64,000 nt of DNA from Membranipora membranacea (lineage: Eukaryota; Bryozoa; Gymnolaemata; Cheilostomatida; Membraniporidae), in NCBI GenBank assembly GCA_914767715.1, contig OU612069.1:23061387-23125386 (forward strand). Direction: 5' to 3'. The notes beneath the pieces were generated by a model. The model saw only the letters and a program-made list of their open reading frames with translations. It was not told the origin of the DNA and did no database searches. Made by a program: the position numbers and the translations under genes. Shown in pieces: positions 24,195-35,874 of the stretch. Numbering within the stretch: position 1 is the first letter of the stretch; each line of letters begins with the position of its first letter.

Positions 24195-26495
24195 TTATCT
24201 TTTGAAGAAAACGGAGTTTAAAAATTTCACACATTGTGCTCTAAAGCATTGTCTCCGTAGCTCTATCCTACATTTGATATTACAGTAGCGCCCTGATGGA
24301 AGTGTAGCTAGGGCTAATATTGGCTCATTGTCTGTTGCATACATACGAAGACAACGGTTCTTAAAAACTCTGGTAAAAACCTCGCACAGAGATGGGACTT
24401 CACAGTCAGCTAAAAAGCTAGCGGTTGATATAACATCATTAATGGAGTTGCGACATGTTTTGGATATATGGCCAAATAATGTACATAGATGATAAATAAA
24501 AACACATTCAATGAAAGTATAGTAACATCAGAGACTATAGATATAGAGACCTTCCACTTGCGCATAAAATGCGAATAGCCAATCAGCGTTATTTAACGGT
24601 CACGCCCACTTCTGGTTGTAAAGTAAGCGCTGCTGCCTTGGACAGCAATGGGTTTCTCAATAAAATTTCAGGTTTTTCACCTGAGTTATTTGAGGCAAAA
24701 TAACCACAATCTTGATGACAAAACCAGATCAGACAGCAACAAAGTCACTTTCAACTTGTTGTTGCATTCTTAGCCAGAGATTTATATTATACAGGCCTGT
24801 ATTTTTGTAAGAAAGTAAGGGGGCTGTGCAGTATAATCCATCATTGTTGCCCACTGCGATGTAATGATGGCCTGACATAGGTTAGCTGTTGTGATGAGTT
24901 TCATGGATAAAGTTTTCATGTGTGAGGACAAGAGGAAGAGGGCCTGTTTTTGTTTGTTAATATACGCTCTAAGATTAATATGAAAAAATTTAATCATGGT
25001 GACTAGTACCAACCATCCACACACATACAAAACTGAAGTAAGAAGGGCATCAGAGTAAAGTGCATCGTCAGCAGATTCATACTGACAATTCAATGCTGAC
25101 AAATGTAAAGAATTTACTGCATTGAGAGATAGAAGACCTCCCTCTCTGCCTCAAAGTTATTGTGGGGTGGTTGGGGCTATGAAAAGCTTATTTTTACAAA
25201 TCGCCTTGTAAACTTGATTGGGCTTCATAGACAGATTCAGAGCAGTTCAAAGCACATATCTTCAGGCAATAATCAGCAGTATGCTGACTTTAAACGGGAA
25301 AACTTAGACTTTTTGAGGATGATACTTTTCTCAGACCTATGCTATAGAAAGTTTCTGTGCTGGCCTAACTGATGAATTCCATTCAGTCACCGGAACTGGA
25401 GAATGTAACATCAGTGCTTGTTCACATTTAACTATTTTCACATTGAATATTCAATTTTCTATACATATGGGGGCTACATTACCAAAAGGTTTTATCATCC
25501 ACCAAGTATTTTGTTTCCCTGATGCCTATATTTTATATAAAAGTCACATCTTAGGTTTCATTTGTCCCAGTTGATATTATTGAGAGTTTTGTGTGAATGT
25601 ACTTATAAAATACACAACTAAATCATTCACCTTGTCAACTTTTGATAGTAAATTCATAGCACTGGGTACGCTTACCTCCAAGCGATTACCACCAGAAAGG
25701 GGCGGAGCCTAATTTTCAATGTGTTCGCATCGGTTATATACGTTATCATGGCAAGTGGAAGGTCTCTATATCTATAGTCTCTGGTAACATCGCATTCTGA
25801 TTGGTTTAGAAATACCAAGAGAGGACAACTTCTTCATAATAAACAGGCGCTTACGAGCTTTCTTGATTACTGCCTCAGAATGTGCCTTAAAGCTCAACTT
25901 GTGGTCAACAGTGGTACCTAAATATACAAATGACTCGACCTGCTCAACTACTGTGTCATTGATTACCAGGGGATCACATGCACGGTTGTCTCTCATGTTG
26001 GTAAATATGAGTTCTTTAGTCTTAGAGACATTGAGGAACAGATCTTGCGAGCTGAACCAGCTGGTTAGACATTCTGCTGCAGCAGGTAATGTAGATGGTA
26101 CATTAGGATAGCATAGCTCTAGTAAGATTGTATCATCTGCATATTTGATAAGGTGATAGTTACCCATCGATGGTACCGGCATATCCTGTACATAAATTGA
26201 GAATAGGATTGGGCTCCATACACAGCCCTGGGGCGAGCCTGTTGAAGATGTCTTAACGAGAGATTTGGCTTCTTTCGTAGCCACCCACTGCTTACGATTC
26301 ACCAGGAAGCTATGTATCAGGTTCAGCATGTTGTTGTGTATTGAAGCGGACTTCAGCTTGTCTACGAGAAGTGTAGGGCTTATGGTATTAAAAGCGCTAG
26401 TAAAGTCCACAAAGAGGCAGCGTGCATAGTTCTTAGAATTTGCATCGAGGTGCTCCGTAACCGTATCTAAGAGGACAGTGAGTGCATCTAGACAA
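24195..26495 (-). mobile_element. LINE (non-LTR retrotransposon) reverse transcriptase remnant, split by a nested insertion
   Basis: The minus-strand frame from about 26,495 to 25,784 encodes the fingers and palm of a non-LTR reverse transcriptase: DFTSAFNTISP (block A), STGSPQGCVWSPILFSIY (template-grip/B region), the catalytic KYADDTILL, and the downstream YLGTTVDHKLSF motif. At 25,784 the frame meets a TIR element. On its far side, from 24,528 down, the same frame resumes with the normal C-terminal region of such proteins (YTFIEC, then PSL, then LPSGRYCNIKCR) and ends at a TAA at 24,197-24,195. The endonuclease and 5' end are missing, so this copy is 5'-truncated and inactive. The family is CR1/L2/jockey-like; the exact clade is not determined. 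Confidence 0.85.
24529..25783. mobile_element. 1,255-bp TIR DNA element nested in the LINE
   Basis: The ends are terminal inverted repeats identical over about 33 bp, beginning CAGAGACTATAG at 24529 and ending CTATAGTCTCTG at 25783. The flanks are a 7-bp direct repeat, GTAACAT (24522-24528 and 25784-25790). Removing the element with one copy of the repeat restores the LINE reading frame, which fixes the boundaries. The interior has no transposase: the longest frame is about 106 codons and unrecognised. It is therefore a non-autonomous element. The CAGAG terminus resembles hAT ends, but hAT duplications are usually 8 bp, so the superfamily is open. Confidence 0.85.
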
Positions 26496-26499
26496 TTTG

Positions 26500-28394
26500 A
26501 TTGAATTATTACTCTTGATTATTTTTGCATATTAATATATGCTGATTAGAAATCTCTTGTCATCGAGCCTCAAGTGAAAATACAGCTCATTAATTATTGC
26601 ATATACTCTTTAGTTCTACAATGTATTCTTTGCTATATTATTAAGCAGGAGTTTAAATGTTTTGTTATTTCCTGTCCAATACTGCCAAGATGTCAATATG
26701 TACTGTATCTTCAGATTCATATTTTTTGTATTCTAAAAATTTTCTGGTTTTGGCTATGCGTTTTGTGACGTCTAAATAGAATATTTTACTACACGCCATT
26801 GACTCGACCAAGGTTATATTATGATCATCGTTGGCGTCAACTTGAACTCAAAATCCAAAGTGCTGAAATGACATAACATTATAAGAGGCAGGTCAGCAGA
26901 CAGGTTAGGAAAGGGGCACCTAACATTACCATCTAAGATTATTGTAATTTTTGTTTAAAGCAGACTACCATTGAAGCCAAAACAGCATACAATTTACAAA
27001 ACCCTGAATTTAAAATCTTGAAATCAACAGATGACAATGTGTCTAAAAAAAATGCCACGCCATTCAATAGGGGTTACTTCAATAAATTTCATTATTTGGT
27101 AAAAGTAATTAGCTTATTAGGTTGACAGATGAGCCAATGAATAATCGCTTAAAACAAGTTAATCTATAAACCGTCTCCTTTGTAAACTATCCATAACAGC
27201 TCTCAAATAGCTTTCATAATAGTCAGCAGTGCAATCTGTAGCTTCTTTTGTTGAGGTAACTAGTTTTCATAACGTAGCCATTGGAAGGAGAGGTTAAATC
27301 GCCATTCTCTAAAGTATAGCTTCACCTAGAAGATGGATTAGATGCTTTTCTGTTGGGATTATTGAGGACTGCAGACATAAAGTTTGACTTGTGTAATCAA
27401 AGTTTCGTCCTAACACACTACACTGCTTTTGTCTCATTTTGTGAGGGTGAGTTGTAAATGTTGCATTTCTCAATCTCTAACTGCAGCACAAGATGCCAAG
27501 CAAATGTTAGCTTCAAGGAGAGGTTGCAGATAATGGGTATTTACTTGATTGATTAAGCAGGCTGACTTGAAAGTCTATTCATGTAAACACAACATTTTTG
27601 TGAAGCGGACTCAACAACATGGTTCCATAAGGACGGCTTATACTTATTCATGAAAATAATACTTGAGCGAGCCACTGTAACGCCACATTGCACTTCCGCC
27701 GGAGACGGAGGGCTTCGCCGCTGGATGCTAATAATAATTAACAGCCATATAGATAATATTGATTTTACCCCTATTTTAGATGGGTCTAAAAAATGGCACC
27801 CGGAGAGAGCAAAGAAGAAGGGAGTAGGCGGCCGAACTATGAAAAATTGAGTCTCAAATACAACACTGACTAACATTTCCCGAGGCAACACAAAATCAGT
27901 GAGTTTATTGCTCCATCTTCCGGATACCATATTGATTGCCTTGTTGAAACTATCATACACTGTCAGTTTCTATTAAATATGAATTATTACGTAAGAAAAT
28001 GTGCAAAGATCATGAAGTATACAAATCTTCCAATTTTTCTTACCAAAGATGCCCGATCGAAGGCGAGGGTAGTTCTGGTACCCTGATATATAGCGATTGT
28101 CATTTTTTTATTTGACATTATATTTTAGGTTGATATAGTCTATGACAGAGAAGGTCGAGTTATGTAACAATCAGTACTAACAAGTACTTTCAAATCATCA
28201 AGCAGTAAATAGCTCAATTCTAGCCTGAATTAACACCTAGCAGCCCTGAGAGTAATGGTATGTAAAAATACCGCCTCAAAAACGTGACATTAATACAAGA
28301 TTCTAATCCAGTCGTTTTGGCTTGTGAAAAGTAAAGTGACACAAAAGAGATATTATGCATAGTGCTGTTAATTATGATTAATCTTAGGCTAAGC
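26500..28394. other. no gene recognised
   Basis: AT-rich sequence. The longest frame (minus, 27,960-27,553, 135 codons) has no recognisable domain and no splice-site support. A GC-richer patch at about 27,670-27,730 lies inside it. Confidence 0.4.
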
Positions 28395-28612
28395 TATGAG
28401 AAGAGATATACACCCGAGGGTGCTGGGGGCTGGAGCTATCAACCTTGAAAGTTCCCCCTATGGGATTCAAACCCAAAACTCTCGCGGCACTAATCACCTG
28501 GCAGTGAATAGGAAGCGCGCTAACCCATTGCGCCATTGCGCCATCTCGCCATCTCACCAACTCACCATCCCCAAAAAAGATGGGTTGAATGAGCAAATTA
28601 GCATGCCCGCTA
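28395..28612 (-). mobile_element. tRNA-derived SINE, copy 1
   Basis: Read on the minus strand, this has a tRNA-like head with an A-box-like TGGCGCAATGGG (28,535-28,524) and a B box GGTTTGAATCCCA (within 28,474-28,461) at tRNA-like spacing, joined by CCTATTCACTGCCAGGTGAT. The same unit occurs on the plus strand at 50,481-50,690. This identifies a dispersed RNA-polymerase-III-type SINE family. Its tail contains CACCCTCGGGTGTATATCTC. It is not a functional tRNA: no cloverleaf of normal length is seen. Confidence 0.7.
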
Positions 28613-28619
28613 TTCACTA

Positions 28620-30480
28620 CTCAGCTCATATATAGTTTAATTCAAAAGGAGATCTGATGCATTTTAAGATTTACTTACTTGTATTCCTGTCTCTTATTAT
28701 GTTTTAGGTCGGTTTAGATCTAAAACGTACAGTACCAACCTATGAATCAATAGCCATACTTACAAGCTTCGGAATTCTCAGAAAGCCAAGGTAACATTTT
28801 CGCTCTGATAACTTCCGACACTGATCTGTAATAAGCTTCCTTCATGCTAACAAGCTTGATACTGTATTCATTTAGTAGTTCAGTATTTAGGAGACTTAAA
28901 CAATTCATGTAATATAAGGATTATCCACACTGCTGTGTCTTGCTGTAATCCCATAGCCTTTTATTTCAAGATGTCACGGATGAGAGATAAGTACGTATAG
29001 TCATCGTGTTGTGCTGTAATGATCTTTACGTGGGTTCACCTACGAAAACCTTGTTGCCACTTTTACTTCCTAAAAGTGATCAAATTCATATCACTTTCAC
29101 TTTCGCGAAGCGAAGCCGAAAGTGAAAGGGATATAAAAAAGACAGAATGCCAATATGACAAGGTGAGAGTTGTGTTCCTCTCAATGACTTGGGATCTGAC
29201 CTGAATAAATCGTTGGATTTGAGCCCGTTTGTCATGTTATGTGTTATTTGGAAAATTCTACTTCAATAAATAAATGGCAAATCTCAAGTCATTTTAGCTT
29301 GTAAAAATTTAAGTGACAAAAACACACATATTATTATGGCTGTTTTTTATGGTAATTCTCAGACTAAGCTAGAATATCTGATGTATATGCAGTTTCCTAA
29401 CCATCTTCTTATAAATTACAGATCAGAGAATGTGTATCATGCTGAGGACTGTCAGTCAGTTGGCAATGGTTTATTGATCCTCCAACTTGCCTACTGGTAC
29501 TGGACGAGAGAGACATTTCTACGTAAGCATGAAAAATAAGAATCTAGACGGTAATGTCATCGATTTGGTGGAGATAAGACATTAGACTGAGATGCTATTC
29601 TATCAAAGCACAAACTCAAGCTGATGAAAGAGAAAAGCAACAACTAAAATTGCCCGGCCGGCCATACAAAGTTCAAAGTTCAAAGTTATAGCAATGATAC
29701 AGCTGCTACCAACATCACAGTGAGAGTTCTGTTCATCTCTCAATGACTTAGGATCCAACCTGTAAAATATTGTTACCAGGAAATTCTGCTTTGATGAATG
29801 TATTTCAAATCTGATTCAAAATTTCTGCATTCAAATATGTAAACTGGCTGCAATAAACTTGTTTCAACTCTTGTGGTGAATTGCTTCAAAGTGACTCGAA
29901 TAAAACCCTGAATTCATCTCTTCAAAGTAACGCGATAATATAGACTAGTAAAAAGGGTGGGGCTCCCCCCACACAGGACTGTCTATAATATCTATAAATT
30001 AAGAATCCCAATCTATAAACTTAAGCGCGCTGCGATGGCGTGTGGCTTTTGGACTAATGAATGCCATAAAATCCTTTAAATTACATCCCATCATGCGCTG
30101 TCAATCTGTAAAACCTTTACTGATTTGCTGTTTTTATTCTCAAAGTATATCATTCCAGCTATTGGCTGATTTCTCTTCATACACACTCTCACTGGCCCAC
30201 TCATTTCATCAATAGACTGACAGTTGGGAAATTCCAAAAACCTGGGGAAAACCCATTAGATTGTAAACATCTGAATGTTTGATTTGCTACACAACGACCA
30301 TACACACACAAAGAGAGCACAGGAGACACACAGCACTGACAGCGATTTAGAGATACATTAAGAAATCTATAAATCTATATCTTTACATTGATAACATCTA
30401 TAAATCTATATCTTTACTTGCATCTATCTATAAGCCTACAAGCCTATAAGCTAAGAAATGGTCATCTATAATCTATACTA
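28620..30480. other. no gene; degenerate dispersed repeats
   Basis: Two pairs of diverged direct repeats are visible. Sequence near 28,310-28,395 resembles 29,285-29,372. A block of about 90 bp at 29,163-29,290 (GTGAGAGTTGTGTTC..., TCTCAATGACTT) resembles 29,721-29,830. A tract of ATCTATAAATCTATATC units occupies about 30,355-30,480. No coding exon is seen. Confidence 0.5.
29089..29133. repeat. short hairpin, 12-bp perfect core
   Basis: CTTTCACTTTCG (29094-29105) pairs with CGAAAGTGAAAG (29117-29128) around an 11-base loop. Pairing extends outward through TATCA/GGGATA with one defect. Confidence 0.7.
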
Positions 30481-30567
30481 TAAGTAGGGGGGGGGGCCCC
30501 AAGGGTGGGTCCGAAAGTTTCTTCTCGAATCCCGGGACTAGAAAAAGGGTGGTTACGAATGTTTCGT

Positions 30568-31408
30568 CTCTAATCCTGGGCACGCACCAAAGGGCTAGGG
30601 CCCTTCTGGCGCACCCAGCTTCCCACGCCTCGAATCCCGGGCATGCATCAAAGGGCTAGGGCCCTTCTGGCGCACCCAGCTTCCCACGCCTCGAATCCCG
30701 GGCATGCATCAAAGGGCTAGGGCCCTTCTGGCGCACCCAGCTTCCTACACCTCGAATCCCGGGCACGCACCGAAGGGCTGGGGCCCTTCTAGCGCGCCCA
30801 GCTTCCCAAGCCTCGAATCCCCAGCACGCACCGAAGGGCTGGGCCCTTCTGGCGCACCCAGCTTCCCACGCCTCGAATCCCGGGCACGCACCGAAGGGCT
30901 GGGGCCCTTCTAGCGCGCCCAGCTTCCCACGCCTCGAATCCCGGGCATGCACCGAAGGGCTGGGGCCCCTTCTAGCGCGCCCAGCTTCCTACGCCTCGAA
31001 TCCCCAGCACGCACCGAAGGGCTGGGGCCCTTCTGGCGCACCCAGCTTCCCTTGCCTCGAATCCCAGGCACGCACCGAAGGGCTGGGGCCCTTCTGGCCC
31101 ACCCAGCTTCCCACGCCTCGAATCCCGGGCACGCACCGAAGGGCTGGGGCCCTTCTGGCCCACCCAGCTTCCCACGCCTCGAATCCCGGGCACGCACCGA
31201 AGGGCTTGGGCCCTTCTGGCGCACCCAGCTTCCCTCGCCTCGAATCCCGGGCATTCACCGAAGGGCTGGGACCCTTCAGGCCCACCCAGCTTACCACGCC
31301 TCGAATCCCGGGCACGCACCTAAGGGCTGGGGCCCTTCTGGCCCACCCAGCTTCCGACGCCTCGAATCCCGGGTACGCACCGAAGGGCTAGGGCCATTCT
31401 GGCGCACC
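30568..31408. repeat. GC-rich 61-bp minisatellite, about 14 units
   Basis: Tandem units of about 61 bp carry the landmarks CGAATCCCGGGCACGCACC, GAAGGGCTGGGGCCC and CCCAGCTTCC. Successive CCCTTCTGG landmarks fall at about 30601, 30662, 30723, 30784, 30844, 30905 and 30967. Units differ at a few positions. Because the period is not a multiple of three, all frames rotate through the array; the long frames on both strands are products of the repeat, not genes. GC content is far above the flanks. Confidence 0.93.
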
Positions 31409-31419
31409 CACGACTCGAA

Positions 31420-34400
31420 TCTCGGATATTCCACCCCCTTAAGGCTGAATACCCAAGCAGAACAGACACCGCTCTTTCATTCATTTTTGCTCATGTTTAT
31501 TTTGTTGTTCACCCTTTCCTGAATTGAGGACGGAGGCAACTCCTTATAAAAAGTGTTTTGTTTACCTACTCAAATTAATTATCCAGAAAGAAATATGTAA
31601 CAAGAAAGTGTTAACTCAATTTACTAATGGTTCATAGCTTAGGTGCCTCTTTGACTTTGAAATCAATTTTTATTCTTGAATAATAAACTAAACAATTATT
31701 TACCAAAAAAGTAATCTTTACCGTACCAGAAGAACATGCTCTGATGGCTCTCCAACCAGAACTGACCAGCCTTGATGTTAACCCGGTTTTATATGCCCTG
31801 TGTGTTCATCACTGTGGGTAGGCATGGGCCCAGAAATGGAGATTGCGTTTGCTCATCAATCAATTTAATTTAAAAATAGAATTTCAAAAAACTCTAGGAT
31901 ATCCTTAAAAAAGCGGAGCATGGATTTCAACTTTTCGTCCAATTAAAATGATTTAATTTCACATAAATTGTACAAACCCTTGATTCCCTCAAAGAAGGGA
32001 GATGAGATTTCGCTTATTGAGATAACTTATAGTAAGAACTTGAGATCTCACACTACTACATCTTTGTCTCTTATATGGCGTTGATATCTTTTTACTTCGA
32101 CAACCGAAATTTAACCATCTGTCTGATTTAACCTGGCTGCAATATCAAACGATTCGGAATACAACTCAGAGCAAAAAAAAGTGGCTTTTAGTGGCAGTAG
32201 GCCTACTTGCCATATAAGCACTGTTAGTCTTTTCTCGCTTTGATATTGAATATTAGGTGAGAATGGATTGTATTAATTGGAGACTTAATCCTGTATGGGC
32301 TCTCAATCCACTAATATTGAGAAGTTATACTGAAATTTAATCATTTTGCCTGGAAAGACAATAATTATTACATCCAATAAATGAAGTGCCAGTTGTTGTC
32401 AATGCGAAAGTAGGTTATCACATTTCACCCTGCAATGTGAATATGCTTACATTCCCTTTTCCGGTTACAATTGGTTCATGTCACCGAACTACTCAGTGAA
32501 CATTTGCAAAGGTTAACTTTGAGCAAGCACTGCATGACGTCATATGCAACTGAAAGTCAGAACTCAAAGGATAGGTCGTCCAAAGCTCCACATAAAGACT
32601 AATGGGTGCCAAATGCTGACAAGGAGCAGAGCGAGTTGACCAAATTGGCTCACAAGCAGAAGTCTCATCGGAATTGATGGACTACCAGTATCAAAGGTAT
32701 CAAAAGTTTGGTGAAATAAAGGATATTAACTTCACTCTAACAATAACCGATCATCAGCTTGCCTCCATCCATGGTACCAATTAATTGTTCCTGGTCCTTG
32801 CCAGACTCGATATATTTGAAATACAAGTCTTAACAAGGTTTACCTCGCACTGCAAAAACTTAAATAAAATTGAAGAATATTTAACTTACCTTGCGTAAAC
32901 TGAAGATGTGACCTCTTTCTCATTCATGATCATAGTATGGGGTATATTATTATCAGAACTTGATTTGTCCATTGAAACTTACATCACTTCCCGCATTCTG
33001 ATGATTATTCCTGACTCTTCAAGTTGTCTTAATCTTTCACAGACCAGCATCAAACTATTCTGACTATCGATGTGTGGTGGCATCATTCAGTCATCAAAGT
33101 GACTATGCTTATCCGGAATGCAAAACATTTGATCAATCTAGGCATTGCAGATAGGTGATAGTTGTCTTCTCTGCCAGCTCATTGTGGCCATTGGAATGAA
33201 GTTATCCGCTATTTATGTTCAAATAGAAATGCTTGTGAGGGATGGCTGATTTACAGTATATACATTTCATGGCTTAAATTGACTGTTTCTAAATTTGTTT
33301 CTCTAAAATATGGAACAAAGATTTTTGTAGAACAATGAGTCGAAGGTCACTACAATATTGGTTGTTTTTAGAAAGGCATATCAAAATAAACTTTACATTA
33401 ATCCTATATGCCCATCCTGGCAGATTTTTATAGCAACAAGAGAAGACATGTAACTGTATTTCATTTATTGTTTTGTACATAGATAGATCTCGGACAGGCT
33501 GGCGGACGAGAAGGCGGCGAGCAACAGCCGGAGGAGGGCTGTCTATCTGCAGGCAGGCAGACTGTCTCGTCACTGTTTTTACAAGAGCATTACTTTTACT
33601 CAGGTGCTAGAAATTTGCACTAGAGATGCGGTTGACCAAACCAAGGAAAATATCAACACTGTGTATCAATATAAGGATGCCAACTCAAAATTTTTAGATC
33701 CAGTGATTACAATTCATTGATCAATTTGATTTCTCTTAAAAATTTGAACTGCAAGTCTTGGAGGGAATTACTAAACCAAATCTTGTTGATAGGCTTTTCT
33801 TTGTTTTAGATGGATTTATCGATCAGTGTGAATGTAGAAGTTTAGTTCTGCTAATGATGTCAAACATACTTATGCAAAACTGAGAAGCTTGTTCCTTATG
33901 ACATAATGTGGTGGATTTTCCACCACAGCTGGACATTCAAAATTTAATTTTACTAAAATTCATGTATCATGTTAGTTGTCTTCCCATCTCATCATTTTAA
34001 TAAATTTTCTAATTTTAACTTTTACAAACCCATCAATGGAACTTTCCACAGAATTTTCCATAGTTTCATATTATATATGTCCCACAGCAGCAACACCTCA
34101 TATTTTAAACTAGTCTATAGATAACCAATAAAGTGCCATACTGAATTCAACACACTGAAGTAAGTTCTTCAGTTCTGCCTGCTGGCAGACCTCCCTGCCT
34201 TGACATAATGTTGTCTTGTTGTTCTCTGTTGTTGGACTGTAGCCTCCTGTGGGTAGTAGGTAGAGGCCTAGTGATAACCCCCATTGCACCCCTGCAACCA
34301 TTGACCTGAATTCCAGTCTATTTATCCCTTCCCCCCCCCCATTTATCTTGCCGGGTAAATAAGGTTATTCATTTTATCTATATCCCTTTCCTCCCATTAG

Positions 34401-35874
34401 TCTTCCCAGATAAATAGGGCTACTACCTTGTCTATATCCCTCCCATTTAAGAATCTGCCCGATTTATATCCTGCCCGATAAATAAGGTTACCATCTTTGT
34501 CCATATCTCCCCCTCGCCCCCCCCCCCTCAGAAGTCAGGTCAATAATATTTCCAAACCGGATAGAGTTGGCGTACTCGTTATAGAGAGTCTGTCCTGAAG
34601 TGCTGGTTGTTCTGTTAACTAGGGTTAGCATATTAACTGTGTTTATACAATTGTCCAAAATATAAGACAAATAGGAAATTCCCCAAACAAAAATATGCTA
34701 CACTGAACCATCTTTATTCACTTAACCACCTTTCGGAATCAGAACTATATGGAGGATTATCCAAAAGTAAACATCATTTAAAATTTTAAAATTTAGAATA
34801 GACTTTGCATACGGCTTTATACAGCTAATGGTTCAAAGTTAAATAGACTTTTTCTGTTCTTCTATGTGGAGCGTTTTGTATTCGCCGTGTCTCCATGTGG
34901 ATTTTGAGGCCGGCCTACATCAAGCTGAGTTGTCACCTCTTGACTCGCCCTATGAAATATGCATCCATTCCCATGGATAGAGCTGGGCTGAAACTGCAAA
35001 AAAAAATTCAAACACCAGGACTTGAATCACAATTTCTTTGATGATAACTGCTCAGCTAAGCCAAAACAAGGAACTGCAGTGATTATCTCCAGGGTTTTTA
35101 AACTACTGCTGCCACTCATGCAAATTTGTGCTCATTGAATTCTGCATAGCTTCAACATAATCAATTAAAATTTAAGTCTCATAATTGCCACCTAATGGGC
35201 AAAAAATGTGCATAACTGATCTTCAAAATCAGGGCATGAAATCTACGCACCAGCTTATGACGTGTACAATTTGCACTTGTAAGATGGTAACTACGTTACC
35301 TGTTGCGGTAGATAATTAATTTCATACCCTAATTTTGACGATCAGTTTGTGCAAATTATTTGCTCATTAGGTGACAATGCTGAGATTGCAGCCTCATTTG
35401 ATTACTTTTGAGCTGTACAGAATTCTATAAGCACTCATTTCGCTGTGTGGCAGCAGTGGTTAAGTCATTGAGTTTACCCCTAAATCTTTTTTGGTGAAAA
35501 CAATTTATGTTCCATTGAACTCACAATGGGACGATGAGGATGTTGGGAAACCATGACAGCTTTCGGTTTTCCTAATTATTCCAAAGCCGGTCCTTTACAA
35601 AATTTATTTTTTGGAACTTTCCATGAGTAATTAAGGGTATTCCATGCTCATCAGTAGGACAGGCATAAAGCTTGCAGTTTTGTTTTGACACACTACTGAT
35701 TAAATATGTACAGATAATTGGACTGATATTGAGTTTTAAAGGATTCTTTGCCTTGGGATTCCCCAAAAACAAGTCACCATGGAAAACGTCATGATTCAAA
35801 TTAAAAACTGGTCATTTATGCTGAGGTTACCAGAGAGCAAGGTTACATAATCATTAGTCTCATTATCATCCAAG
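31420..35874. other. no gene recognised upstream of the PARP exon
   Basis: AT-rich DNA. Earlier exons of the macro-PARP gene may lie here, but I could not identify any with paired splice sites and a recognisable domain. Confidence 0.4.
34318..34520. repeat. three degenerate tandem units of about 65 bp
   Basis: Three successive blocks share TCTATATCCC(T), a C-run, CCCATTTA and GATAAATAAGG-type sequence, with considerable drift. Two long C-runs (about 34,331 and 34,516) border the array. Confidence 0.6.

Noticed and set aside
24782-25102. 106-codon minus frame inside the TIR element, as a possible transposase fragment
   Set aside because: No DDE or zinc-finger motif and no similarity to a transposase that I can see; treated as non-coding interior.
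27553-27960. 135-codon minus-strand frame
   Set aside because: No recognisable motif, mixed composition, and no paired splice sites in phase. It could be a worn repeat but cannot be supported.
28459-28535. Possible functional tRNA gene
   Set aside because: A- and B-box-like sequences are present, but there is no acceptor-stem pairing or anticodon arm of normal length, and a second diverged copy with a common tail shows it is a SINE.
28384-28635. 77- and 79-codon frames on both strands
   Set aside because: Explained by the tRNA-derived SINE; not coding.
30656-31522. Several 60-190 codon frames on both strands
   Set aside because: All lie in the 61-bp minisatellite and arise from its lack of stops. 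There is no splice or start context, and the array rotates frame at each unit.
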